Assembly (NCBI GenBank): GCA_002351725.1
Contig: DEHD01000025.1
Span: 64,353-128,352 of the forward strand
DNA length: 64,000 nt
DNA from: Prevotella sp. UBA2809
GTDB lineage: Bacteria > Bacteroidota > Bacteroidia > Bacteroidales > Bacteroidaceae
Direction of reading: 5' to 3'
Of the stretch, positions 25,098-32,520 are shown in pieces (positions within the stretch are counted from its first letter, which is position 1; the number at the start of each line of letters is the position of its first letter). Position numbers and translations under genes: made by a program. Below the pieces are notes generated by a model. That model worked only from the letters and a program-made list of their open reading frames with translations, ran no database searches and was not told where the DNA came from.

Positions 25098-26135
25098 ATG
25101 ACGTATCGCAGTAAAGTACTTCTTATCTACACTGGAGGCACAATAGGAATGAACAGGAATCCACGTACTGGAGCCCTGGAACCGTTCGATTTCGAACACC
25201 TATTATATAATGTGCCCGAACTGAAGCAGTTTGATATCACAATAGAGACATACCAGTTTGATCCACCTATCGATTCAAGTGATATGTCACCAAGCATGTG
25301 GACTGATTTATCACACTGTATTGCCGACCATTACGACCAATACGACGGCTTTGTTGTGCTGCATGGCACCGACACGATGGCTTATACCGCCTCTGCCCTG
25401 TCTTACATGCTCGAGAACCTGACAAAACCCGTTATATTCACAGGCTCGCAGCTGCCTATCGGACAGTTGAGAACTGATGGAAAAGAGAACCTGATCACAG
25501 CTGTTGAGATAGCAGCTGCAAAAGATCGCGAGGGACATGCCCTGGTGCCTGAAGTAGGAATCTATTTTGGCGGACACCTGCTTCGTGGTAACCGTACCAC
25601 CAAGCAGAGCGCCGAAGAGTTCAACGCCTTCGAATCGTTCAACTACCCACACTTGGTTGAGGCAGGAGTAAACATTACCTATTATCACGACCGTATACTT
25701 AAGCCCGACTGGGACAAGCCTATGGTTCCTCATTACCGTCTCGATAACAATGTCATCATCTTCTCCCTCTTCCCAGGCATCCGCGAAGATCTTATCCGCC
25801 ACATCATCCATACTCCGAATCTTAAGGCTATCGTGATGCGAACATTCGGAAGCGGCAATGCCCCACAACGCCCATGGCTGCTAAATGCACTACGAGAGGG
25901 AACACGCAACGGAAAAGTGATTGTCAACATCAGCCAGTGCATGCAGGGTGCTGTTGAGATGAGCCGCTATGACTGCGGTTATCATCTTCAGGAGGCAGGT
26001 GTCATCAGTGGTCGCGATTCAACTGTAGAAGCAGCAGTTACTAAACTGATGTTCCTACAGTCGCACTTCCCTGATGATCCGGATACAGTACGGAAATACA
26101 TGCAGATGAATATTCGCGGCGAAATATCCTATTAA
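25098..26135 (+). CDS. ansA: Type I (cytoplasmic) L-asparaginase
   Basis: A 345-residue enzyme with the first catalytic Thr in IYTGGTIGM near residue 14 and the second in LHGTDTMAYTAS near residue 95, together with the lysine in GKENLITA. No signal peptide is present, which fits the cytoplasmic type I enzyme (AnsA) rather than the periplasmic type II. It hydrolyses asparagine to aspartate and ammonia. Its stop codon is directly adjacent to the stop of nrdG on the opposite strand. Confidence 0.93.
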   Translation: MTYRSKVLLIYTGGTIGMNRNPRTGALEPFDFEHLLYNVPELKQFDITIETYQFDPPIDSSDMSPSMWTDLSHCIADHYDQYDGFVVLHGTDTMAYTASALSYMLENLTKPVIFTGSQLPIGQLRTDGKENLITAVEIAAAKDREGHALVPEVGIYFGGHLLRGNRTTKQSAEEFNAFESFNYPHLVEAGVNITYYHDRILKPDWDKPMVPHYRLDNNVIIFSLFPGIREDLIRHIIHTPNLKAIVMRTFGSGNAPQRPWLLNALREGTRNGKVIVNISQCMQGAVEMSRYDCGYHLQEAGVISGRDSTVEAAVTKLMFLQSHFPDDPDTVRKYMQMNIRGEISY

Positions 26136-26603
26136 CTATTTACGCCAAAATCGCGAGGTAATATCTTCAAAGGTTCCATCGTCTTTCTGTCGATAGAGCC
26201 TTTGATTTGTTTTCGGGTTCTTGAGAGGTCCCAGATGCTTGATAAACGGACCTATCTTAATATAATCAAAATCGCTTTTGTTGATAGCCGATGATATAAC
26301 CGTTCTACCACTATACCATGCAACCTTAAACTCAGGATGCATCTCGTGAATATACAAAGCCAGCTGGTTTACAGCTTTCGGATCAGCATCCCCGCCCATA
26401 AATGATATACACGTGATGTCGGTACCGAATTGTTCAACAAAAGCATCTATAGCAGCAGCATCCAATGGGATACCGATGTCGTCCCAGAGGTAATAGCTAT
26501 GACACCCCGGACAGTGACACGGGCAATTACTGATATTAATTGCCAGTGTCACTTCGTCGGGTATCTCCTGAAATACTATTCCTGTATTAACGTATTTCAG
26601 CAT
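26136..26603 (-). CDS. nrdG: Anaerobic ribonucleotide reductase activating protein
   Basis: A 155-residue radical SAM enzyme with the cluster motif CPCHCPGC (C-x3-C-x2-C) near residue 28, followed by GGDADP-type glycine-rich SAM-binding sequence FMGGDAD near 70. It generates the glycyl radical on NrdD. It overlaps the nrdD stop by 7 bases, so both are translated from one mRNA. Confidence 0.93.
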   Translation of the reverse strand: MLKYVNTGIVFQEIPDEVTLAINISNCPCHCPGCHSYYLWDDIGIPLDAAAIDAFVEQFGTDITCISFMGGDADPKAVNQLALYIHEMHPEFKVAWYSGRTVISSAINKSDFDYIKIGPFIKHLGPLKNPKTNQRLYRQKDDGTFEDITSRFWRK

Positions 26604-28702
26604 AGTTTATTCTGTCCAGCGTAATAGCGGCGAGATGCCTCCTCCTGACGGGCCTGTGAGAAGTTGCTTACACGCTTCAGATAGCCGATAATACGAGTCA
26701 TATAGTCTACATTCTTAGAGTGGCAATGTGGACACTCCTTAAGATAACGCTTGTCAATATGACCACACTCGTTACATACAGTATTTGGGATATTGAATGT
26801 AAAGTAGTTACATCCCTCCTTGGCAGCAACCTTAAGCAGGTGCATATACTGCTCCTTTGAAAGGTGCTCGTCAAGGTTCATATGCAGAGCCGAACCACCA
26901 GTGAGATGCTCGATATATGGAGCTCCATGCAACTTGAACTTATCGATGATGGTAAGTGAGTCGTCCTCAACTACATAGAAATAGCTATTGTAGCAGTCGC
27001 GTGGAACAAAATATCCATCCTCACGATCCCACTTTGCATGCTTTACACCTACATTCTCAGCAGGAATCATCTCACAGTTGAACATCACATCCTTTGTACG
27101 ATACTGACGGTTGTACTTCTCGATAAGACCAAGGATACCCTGAACAAAGTGCAGATATTCATCGTTAGGCGTAATCTTGATGCCCATGAATTCTGCAGCC
27201 TCAACAAGTCCGTTAATACCAATTGTAAGATACTGACGGCCGATATTGATATAACCTGCATCAAACAGAGGCAGCATACCAGCCTTCTGCAGATCCTTAA
27301 GATTCTCGTTATAAGCCAGCTGGACCTTATGACAGAGATCGATTACACCACTCAGATACTCCAAATAATCCAGATTGTGATTTACAGCATACTGAATACA
27401 ACGGTTCAAGTTGATAGTGAGTACACTCTTCGAACCAGTACTTACACCACCGGCGCCAAGCGTATAACTGAATCCGTTATCAGTAATCTCGTTGCGCAAA
27501 CGGCAGCAACTTGACAGCGAATCAGCATTATCACTCATATAGGTAAAGAACGAATGGCCTTCAGAATACATCTCGGCAGTGAACTCGCCCCACTCTTTAT
27601 CCTTACACTCTCCGTTCTCATCTACCAGCAGAGCCATTGTCTCCACAGGGAATGTCAACAGCGTCTTGGTGCGCTCAAGATTGAACCACTTCATAAAGCG
27701 CTTCTGCAGCCAAGAAAGGCCTTCCCAATCTGGCTTTGAGCCATCAGGGAAATAGAACTCGCCGAAAATGCTCTCGAAATAGTACTTATCATAGTAAGCA
27801 ATATTCCAGAACACAGCCTGATAGTTACGTGCACCTGTAGGCTGATTCAGAGTATATACAATCTGCTCAAAATAATCGGTAATAATCTTATCGATTGTAC
27901 GCTTCTTCAGACTTAAGTCTGCCTGATCGTTAGCGCGCTTGTAATAATCAAGTCCGTACTCCTTTCCCATGAAATAATTCATATACATCAGAAACTCAGG
28001 AGTAGCACATGCACCACTCAGCATAGAGCTGACCATGAACACCATATTCACAAAGCCACCGGCAAACGATTTCATGTTTGTTGGTGCAGTTGAGTTACCT
28101 CCGATTGCCAAAGTACCACCAATCAACCAAGGATACATGGTGATAGATGCACAATAGTTTGCCAACGAAGTCTCGTCGTTCTTATATATAAAGTGGTGGG
28201 TAAGTTTGTCAATATATTCATCGGCCAACTGCTTACCATACATCTTCTTAATACGGTCAGTAAGAAGACGACGGTTCAAACGGATAAAGTTCGACTTTGG
28301 CAGTTCACCAATCAGTGTAGCAATATTCTTATGCTCCACGTTTGCATTAGCATCATACTTAGATCCGGTAGCAGCATTTACAGACTCGCAATACTCTGAA
28401 AGGAACACCATCTTTTCAAGAGTCTCACGATCCTCTGAATGCAACTGTCGATACAGGATGAACGACTTTGCCACTTTGTAATATCCTTCACGCATAAGAG
28501 CTTCCTCTACCTGGTTCTGGATATCCTCTACAGTGATGTTGTCGTGCATGTCAAGGTGATTAAGGATCTTAGATACGATGGCTAGGTCAGCAGGTTCTTG
28601 AACACTTTCGAACGCCTTAACAATGGCGTTCATAATCTTGTCAAGTGAGAATTGGTCTTTAGAACCGTCTCGTTTAGTGATGGTAAAGTTTTTAATTTCC
28701 AT
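26597..28702 (-). CDS. nrdD: Anaerobic ribonucleoside-triphosphate reductase
   Basis: A 701-residue class III reductase. An ATP-cone allosteric domain occupies about residues 3-95 (FTITKRDGSKDQFSLDKI). The catalytic barrel follows. Near the C-terminus CNECGHIDKRYLKECPHC holds the four zinc-binding cysteines, and RIIGYLKRVS carries the glycyl-radical glycine at about residue 673. It makes dNTPs without oxygen, so the host grows anaerobically. The 120-base leader holds nested inverted repeats described separately. Confidence 0.96.
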   Translation of the reverse strand: MEIKNFTITKRDGSKDQFSLDKIMNAIVKAFESVQEPADLAIVSKILNHLDMHDNITVEDIQNQVEEALMREGYYKVAKSFILYRQLHSEDRETLEKMVFLSEYCESVNAATGSKYDANANVEHKNIATLIGELPKSNFIRLNRRLLTDRIKKMYGKQLADEYIDKLTHHFIYKNDETSLANYCASITMYPWLIGGTLAIGGNSTAPTNMKSFAGGFVNMVFMVSSMLSGACATPEFLMYMNYFMGKEYGLDYYKRANDQADLSLKKRTIDKIITDYFEQIVYTLNQPTGARNYQAVFWNIAYYDKYYFESIFGEFYFPDGSKPDWEGLSWLQKRFMKWFNLERTKTLLTFPVETMALLVDENGECKDKEWGEFTAEMYSEGHSFFTYMSDNADSLSSCCRLRNEITDNGFSYTLGAGGVSTGSKSVLTINLNRCIQYAVNHNLDYLEYLSGVIDLCHKVQLAYNENLKDLQKAGMLPLFDAGYINIGRQYLTIGINGLVEAAEFMGIKITPNDEYLHFVQGILGLIEKYNRQYRTKDVMFNCEMIPAENVGVKHAKWDREDGYFVPRDCYNSYFYVVEDDSLTIIDKFKLHGAPYIEHLTGGSALHMNLDEHLSKEQYMHLLKVAAKEGCNYFTFNIPNTVCNECGHIDKRYLKECPHCHSKNVDYMTRIIGYLKRVSNFSQARQEEASRRYYAGQNKLC

Positions 28703-28756
28703 TTTTATTGTTTTTATTATTTAAGTTTTATAATCCTTTTCTATGTAAAGTTTATC

Positions 28757-28804
28757 TTTTTTGGAAACTTTTTTGTTTTTCAATTCGGAAAAGTTTTCCA
28801 AAAA
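28757..28804. repeat. Inverted repeat module 1 in the nrdD leader
   Basis: GGAAACTTTT (28763-28772), embedded in T-rich sequence, and AAAAGTTTTCC (28789-28799) face each other across 16 bases. The second arm is itself the odd palindrome GGAAAAGTTTTCC. An overlapping inverted repeat pairs ATTCGG (28783-28788) with CCGAAT (28811-28816). The module lies between the nrdD -7 box and its start, so it would be present in the mRNA. Module 2 at 29075 has the same spacing. Confidence 0.75.
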
Positions 28805-28823
28805 GTAAAACCGAATCCGCTTG

Positions 28824-28831
28824 CAAAGATA
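28824..28831 (-). promoter_or_regulatory. -7 element of nrdDG
   Basis: TATCTTTG on the minus strand. Transcription should start near 28818, giving a leader of about 115 bases. Confidence 0.65.
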
Positions 28832-28944
28832 CAAATAATATCACAAAAACATATTCTATATTAACAGAAAAATATCATAAAAGAATGTTAACGCGAGAAT
28901 AACGTTCTCTAACTGTACATCGCAACACTCTGTCTATCAACACA

Positions 28945-29052
28945 TTAGACCGCATCACACCACAATTTCCGTCTCATAGCAGACATAAGATAAAGCAAAA
29001 CCAGAATGAGCAATCCCACCATCAACAAAAAACAAGGAATCACAACCACCAC
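28945..29052 (-). CDS. Possible 35-residue single-span membrane peptide
   Basis: A GTG-started frame in the region between rubrerythrin and nrdD. It encodes a long hydrophobic stretch (PCFLLMVGLLILVLLYLMSA) followed by a basic tail (MRRKLW). An internal ATG lies 30 bases into the frame. A TGTATTTG at 29061-29054 could be a poor -7 box, and inverted repeat module 2 is just upstream. The architecture resembles small membrane peptides and type I toxins, but a chance reading frame cannot be excluded. Apart from this, 28832-29074 shows no gene. Confidence 0.22.
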   Translation of the reverse strand: MVVVIPCFLLMVGLLILVLLYLMSAMRRKLWCDAV

Positions 29053-29074
29053 TCAAATACAAATTTTCTTTTTT

Positions 29075-29110
29075 GGAAACTTTTCCCAAAAATCAAATTC
29101 AAAAGTTTCC
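29075..29110. repeat. Inverted repeat module 2 upstream of rubrerythrin
   Basis: GGAAACTTTT (29075-29084) and AAAAGTTTCC (29101-29110) are perfect 10-base arms 16 bases apart. The first arm is preceded by six T residues exactly as in module 1 (16 identical bases). It lies about 75 bases upstream of the rubrerythrin promoter and about 310 bases from module 1. Confidence 0.8.
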
Positions 29111-29185
29111 CAATTTACAAATTTTGCTCCACTTTAATTCCGATACTCGCGCGTACATTATATATTATAAAAAAGAAGTTAAATA

Positions 29186-29217
29186 TTTGCAGAATTGGAA
29201 TAAAAGTATTATCTTTG
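29186..29217 (+). promoter_or_regulatory. Promoter of rubrerythrin
   Basis: TTTG at 29186-29189, 20-base spacer, TATCTTTG at 29210-29217: a full consensus match. Leader about 35 bases. Confidence 0.8.
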
Positions 29218-29256
29218 CCACAGATTCACATATTAACAAACTAAACAATTTAGATT

Positions 29257-29799
29257 ATGAAAGAGCTAAAAGGAACAAAAACAGAAAAGAATCTGCAGGA
29301 AGCATTTGCAGGTGAGTCAATGGCACGCAACAAATACACCTATTGGGCATCAAAAGCCAAGAAGGATGGATTCGTACAGATAGCAGCTATTTTCGAGGAA
29401 ACAGCTGCCAACGAGAAAGAGCATGCAAAAATGTGGTTCAAGCTGCTTGAGGGCGGTGGCATCAAGAGCACACCAGAGAATCTGGAAGCTGCAGCTAATG
29501 GCGAGAATTTCGAGTGGACCGACATGTATGCACGTATGGCAAAGGAGGCTCGTGAGGAAGGATTCAACGAGATAGCAATTAAATTCGAGCTTGTAGCAAA
29601 GATCGAGGCAGAACACGAGGCTCGCTATCGCAAGCTGCTCGACAACGTAAAGAAGGAGCGTGTATTCTCAAAGGACAACGACGTTATCTGGCAGTGTTCA
29701 AACTGCGGTCACATCGTTATCGGCAAGAAAGCTCCCGAGGTATGTCCTGTATGCGACCATCCTCAGGCATACTTCCAGGTAAAGCCAGAAAACTATTAA
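29257..29799 (+). CDS. rbr: Rubrerythrin
   Basis: A 180-residue non-heme iron peroxidase. A ferritin-like four-helix domain (about 1-140) carries the di-iron Glu/His ligands in EAFAGESMARNKY, EETAANEKEHAK and KIEAEHEARY. A C-terminal rubredoxin domain has the two Cys pairs CSNCGH and CPVCDH. It reduces hydrogen peroxide in anaerobes. Proximity to nrdD, itself oxygen-sensitive, and the shared repeat modules suggest joint redox control. Confidence 0.96.
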   Translation: MKELKGTKTEKNLQEAFAGESMARNKYTYWASKAKKDGFVQIAAIFEETAANEKEHAKMWFKLLEGGGIKSTPENLEAAANGENFEWTDMYARMAKEAREEGFNEIAIKFELVAKIEAEHEARYRKLLDNVKKERVFSKDNDVIWQCSNCGHIVIGKKAPEVCPVCDHPQAYFQVKPENY

Positions 29800-29803
29800 A
29801 GCA

Positions 29804-29844
29804 GCGAGCGTAATGCTAAGCATGCTTAAGCATTACCGAGCCGC
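29804..29844. terminator. Hairpin after rubrerythrin
   Basis: GTAATGCT (29810-29817) pairs with AGCATTAC (29829-29836), extended by imperfect G/C pairing outward (GCG at 29804 with CGC at 29842). There is no T-tract, so it may act as an mRNA stabiliser or a bidirectional terminator for rbr and wecB. Confidence 0.5.
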
Positions 29845-29869
29845 GACTAATAGTCAACAAAGTTAATTA

Positions 29870-30931
29870 CTAAGCTAATATAATCTGTACTATGCGCTCT
29901 GCTGTACGACCATCCCAACGGTCAGGCAGGGCGCATTTTTTCCACTCGCCAGCAATCATCTTTGCAACTTGCTCGCGCAGTTTATCAGCATCCTCACCTA
30001 CCAACACATTCGAACCGACATTAACTGTTTCCTGATGTTCTGTATAATTGTTCAATGTGATACACGGAACACCATTGAATGTTGCCTCTTCTGAAACATT
30101 ACCAGAATCAGTGATAATTCCCAGAGCATGAGCAGTCAACCACCCGAACTCAAGATAACTCAATGGCTCGACTATCTCAATAGGCAGGTTCATACTTTCA
30201 ACCACCTTTCTGGCATTACCACGCAAAGGAGCAATAATACGCATACCATTAGCCGATTCCACCATAGCCTTAAGCATACGCTCAAGATTATCAACATCAG
30301 CAATAAGCGCCTTACGATTCAAAGTAAACACCAGATATTTCTTTTCCTCTAACGAAGGTATAGATACAGGCTTTTTCAGTCGGTCGTAGTTAAAGCGGAG
30401 TGTATCCATAAGAATATTGCCCACCATATAGGTCTGCGAATTCTCCGACTGTTCGCGAGTAGCCACACCGGTGCTCTTCACGCCAGCAGTAAACAGATAG
30501 TCCGACAGAGCATCAATCACCAATCGGTTAATTTCCTTTGGCATATTGATATTGAACGAGCGTGTTCCTGCAACCAGATGCGCCAATCGTATGCCACGCT
30601 TCTTTGTGACAATAGCAGCAGCCATCGTCGATGCAAGATCATCAACAACGATTACGACATCAACCGTATGTTCATCGAGGAATGCATCAAAACGAGCCAT
30701 CACCTGACTTGTAATCTCATTCAAACTCGTTGAGTCTACACCTAAATAATATTGTGGACGAGGCATCTGCAAATCCTCAAAAAGCGAAGGTTCGAGAGCA
30801 GGATCATTCTCACTACCGGCATAAACCAACAAACAAGTTGCCTCAGGATTCTTATTAATAGCTCTTACCAAAGGCGACACTTTTACAAAATTGGGACGAG
30901 CTCCCGCTATGATACAAACTGTCTTTGCCAT
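29870..30931 (-). CDS. wecB: Non-hydrolysing UDP-N-acetylglucosamine 2-epimerase
   Basis: A 353-residue protein starting AKTVCIIAGARPNFVKVSPL, the family start in which GARPNFVK replaces the usual GTRPE. The GT-B features TDSGNVSEEATFNG near residue 270 bind the UDP moiety. The enzyme interconverts UDP-GlcNAc and UDP-ManNAc for surface polysaccharides. The ATG at 30931 was chosen because the upstream extension crosses a TATCTTTG box. It is far from the main glycan locus, as a single-gene unit. Confidence 0.88.
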   Translation of the reverse strand: MAKTVCIIAGARPNFVKVSPLVRAINKNPEATCLLVYAGSENDPALEPSLFEDLQMPRPQYYLGVDSTSLNEITSQVMARFDAFLDEHTVDVVIVVDDLASTMAAAIVTKKRGIRLAHLVAGTRSFNINMPKEINRLVIDALSDYLFTAGVKSTGVATREQSENSQTYMVGNILMDTLRFNYDRLKKPVSIPSLEEKKYLVFTLNRKALIADVDNLERMLKAMVESANGMRIIAPLRGNARKVVESMNLPIEIVEPLSYLEFGWLTAHALGIITDSGNVSEEATFNGVPCITLNNYTEHQETVNVGSNVLVGEDADKLREQVAKMIAGEWKKCALPDRWDGRTAERIVQIILA

Positions 30932-30951
30932 AATCTTTCCTATTTTGAGTG

Positions 30952-30983
30952 CAAAGATAAAGAAAAAGTTCCGATTTACCAAG
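30952..30983 (-). promoter_or_regulatory. Promoter of wecB
   Basis: On the minus strand CTTG (30983-30980), 20-base spacer, TATCTTTG (30959-30952). Confidence 0.6.
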
Positions 30984-30998
30984 AAAAACCGCAAAAGG

Positions 30999-31030
30999 TT
31001 TGGATAAGTCGCAGATTATTTGTATCTTTG
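30999..31030 (+). promoter_or_regulatory. Promoter of the structured RNA / ribE
   Basis: TTTG at 30999-31002, 20-base spacer, TATCTTTG at 31023-31030, a perfect match. The only promoter-like signal seen ahead of ribE. Confidence 0.8.
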
Positions 31031-31036
31031 CAGCAG

Positions 31037-31232
31037 AAACAGTGGGTCGTGCCTGATAGATCGGGATACTCTACATTAAAAAACAAAATCGGGATCGTTT
31101 CCCTTGCCAATGGCGGGCCACGATTATCCTATTTTAGGAGAGCAGCAATGCCGGTGGATTACAACAGCGGGGAGCCCCCAAATCGTGTGAAACAGGAGTT
31201 TTCACCAAATCATCGGCACGCACCCTTTTCTT
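31037..31232 (+). ncRNA. Structured RNA leader upstream of riboflavin synthase, class not recognised
   Basis: The ends of this roughly 190-nt segment pair: 31044-31057 with 31212-31225, a 13-bp stem with single-base bulges, followed by a T-rich stretch (31226-31232). Inside are further hairpins: 31091-31131 (arms GGGATCGT and ACGATTATCC, inner GCC/GGC), 31129-31139 (CCTA/TAGG), a GGGG/CCCC hairpin at 31169-31179, and 31186-31205 (GTGAAAC/GTTTTCAC). The multi-branched fold, strong promoter and position before ribE suggest a cis-regulatory RNA, or an independent sRNA. The canonical FMN-riboswitch consensus was looked for and not found. Confidence 0.6.
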
Positions 31233-31268
31233 TATTAAACATGAAAGATTAAACATTAAATTTCAGAT

Positions 31269-31868
31269 ATGTTTTCCGGAATCATCGAAGAATTTGCTAC
31301 CGTAGTTGCTATCCGTAAGGATCGCGAGAATATCGACTTCACATTGAAGTGTTCGTTTGTCGACGAGTTGAAGATCGACCAGAGTGTCGCGCACAATGGT
31401 GTGTGCCTCACTGTTGTTGCCATCGAGAATAGCACATATACAGTAACAGCTATGAAGGAAACGCTTGATCGCACAAACCTCGGACTGCTGAAAGTCGGTG
31501 ACAAGGTAAACGTTGAACGCTCAATGCTCATGAACGGCAGATTGGACGGTCATATTGTCCAGGGGCATGTTGACGAGACAGCTCGCTGTATTGCGGTAGA
31601 GGATGCCGATGGCTCAACCTATTTCACTTTTGAGTATCCTGAAAACAGAGAGATGACAAAGAAAGGCTATTTCACTGTCGACAAGGGCAGTGTAACCGTT
31701 AATGGAGTCAGCCTTACCGTTTGCAATCCCACTTCAAACACATTCCAGGTAGCTATTATCCCCTACACATTCGAGCACACCAACTTCTGCGACATCCGTG
31801 TAGGTTCTGTTGTCAATATCGAGTTCGACATTCTGGGCAAGTACATTGCTCGCCTGCAGCAGATTTAA
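31269..31868 (+). CDS. ribE: Riboflavin synthase alpha chain
   Basis: A 199-residue protein built of two lumazine-binding repeats, each beginning with a related FxGIIEE or LDGHIVQGHVD segment; the first starts MFSGIIEEFATV and contains VAHNGVCLTVV, the second has SVTVNGVSLTVC. It converts two 6,7-dimethyl-8-ribityllumazine molecules to riboflavin. The ATG at 31269 is the family start. About 40 A/T-rich bases separate it from the structured RNA. Confidence 0.95.
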   Translation: MFSGIIEEFATVVAIRKDRENIDFTLKCSFVDELKIDQSVAHNGVCLTVVAIENSTYTVTAMKETLDRTNLGLLKVGDKVNVERSMLMNGRLDGHIVQGHVDETARCIAVEDADGSTYFTFEYPENREMTKKGYFTVDKGSVTVNGVSLTVCNPTSNTFQVAIIPYTFEHTNFCDIRVGSVVNIEFDILGKYIARLQQI

Positions 31869-31875
31869 TATACTT

Positions 31876-32520
31876 TTATAATAACAATTCTGATGGAGCG
31901 GAGATAAAAGTCTTCGCTCCATGTTGTATCAGGAAGTCTCGATCACGGAATCCCCACAATACAGAAATACATGGCAGTCCAGAGTTAGCTGCTGTTTGAA
32001 CATCCACGTCACTATCTCCCACGTAAACAGCCCCGCTTTTATCAACACCAAGCTCACGCAAAGCTGCAAAGACCGTATCAGGAGCAGGTTTCTTACGAAT
32101 ACCCTCCGCTTCATGCTCACCAATGGCAACCTCTATAGTATCTGGAAAGAAATGCCTACAGAGTTCTACTGTAGCAGCCATCATCTTATTACTTACAACA
32201 GCCAGTCTGCATCCTTTTGCCTTTAACTCAGCCAACGCCTCAGGAATCCCGGGATACGGCTGTGTTGTATCAAGCGAATGATGCATATAGTGTTCACGGA
32301 AAGTAGCAAAAGTAGCCTCAAAATCAGGATTAGCCTCACCATTAGGAATAGCACGCTCCATCAATTTCCGTACACCGTTTCCCACAAACCTACGTATATC
32401 ATCAATTGAATGTTCCGGCATTCCGTGAGTACGTAAAGCATAGTTTACAGAGGCTGCAAGATCCGTAAGGGTATTTAACAGAGTACCATCAAGGTCGAAA
32501 ATATAAGTATCGTATTTCAT
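31876..32520 (-). CDS. gph: HAD-family phosphatase, phosphoglycolate phosphatase-like
   Basis: A 214-residue HAD hydrolase with the nucleophile Asp9 and acid/base Asp11 in FDLDGTL, motif II Ser in AVVSNK near residue 115, motif III Lys in RKKPAPD and motif IV acidic pair in YVGDSDVD. The alpha-helical cap between motifs I and II is the subclass found in Gph. Phosphoglycolate is the likely but unproved substrate. Its ATG overlaps the malQ stop by 4 bases. Confidence 0.85.
   Translation of the reverse strand: MKYDTYIFDLDGTLLNTLTDLAASVNYALRTHGMPEHSIDDIRRFVGNGVRKLMERAIPNGEANPDFEATFATFREHYMHHSLDTTQPYPGIPEALAELKAKGCRLAVVSNKMMAATVELCRHFFPDTIEVAIGEHEAEGIRKKPAPDTVFAALRELGVDKSGAVYVGDSDVDVQTAANSGLPCISVLWGFRDRDFLIQHGAKTFISAPSELLL

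Noticed and set aside
31037..31232. FMN riboswitch upstream of ribE
   Set aside because: The position is right but the conserved aptamer segments of the FMN class are not visible on either strand, so it is left as an unassigned structured RNA.
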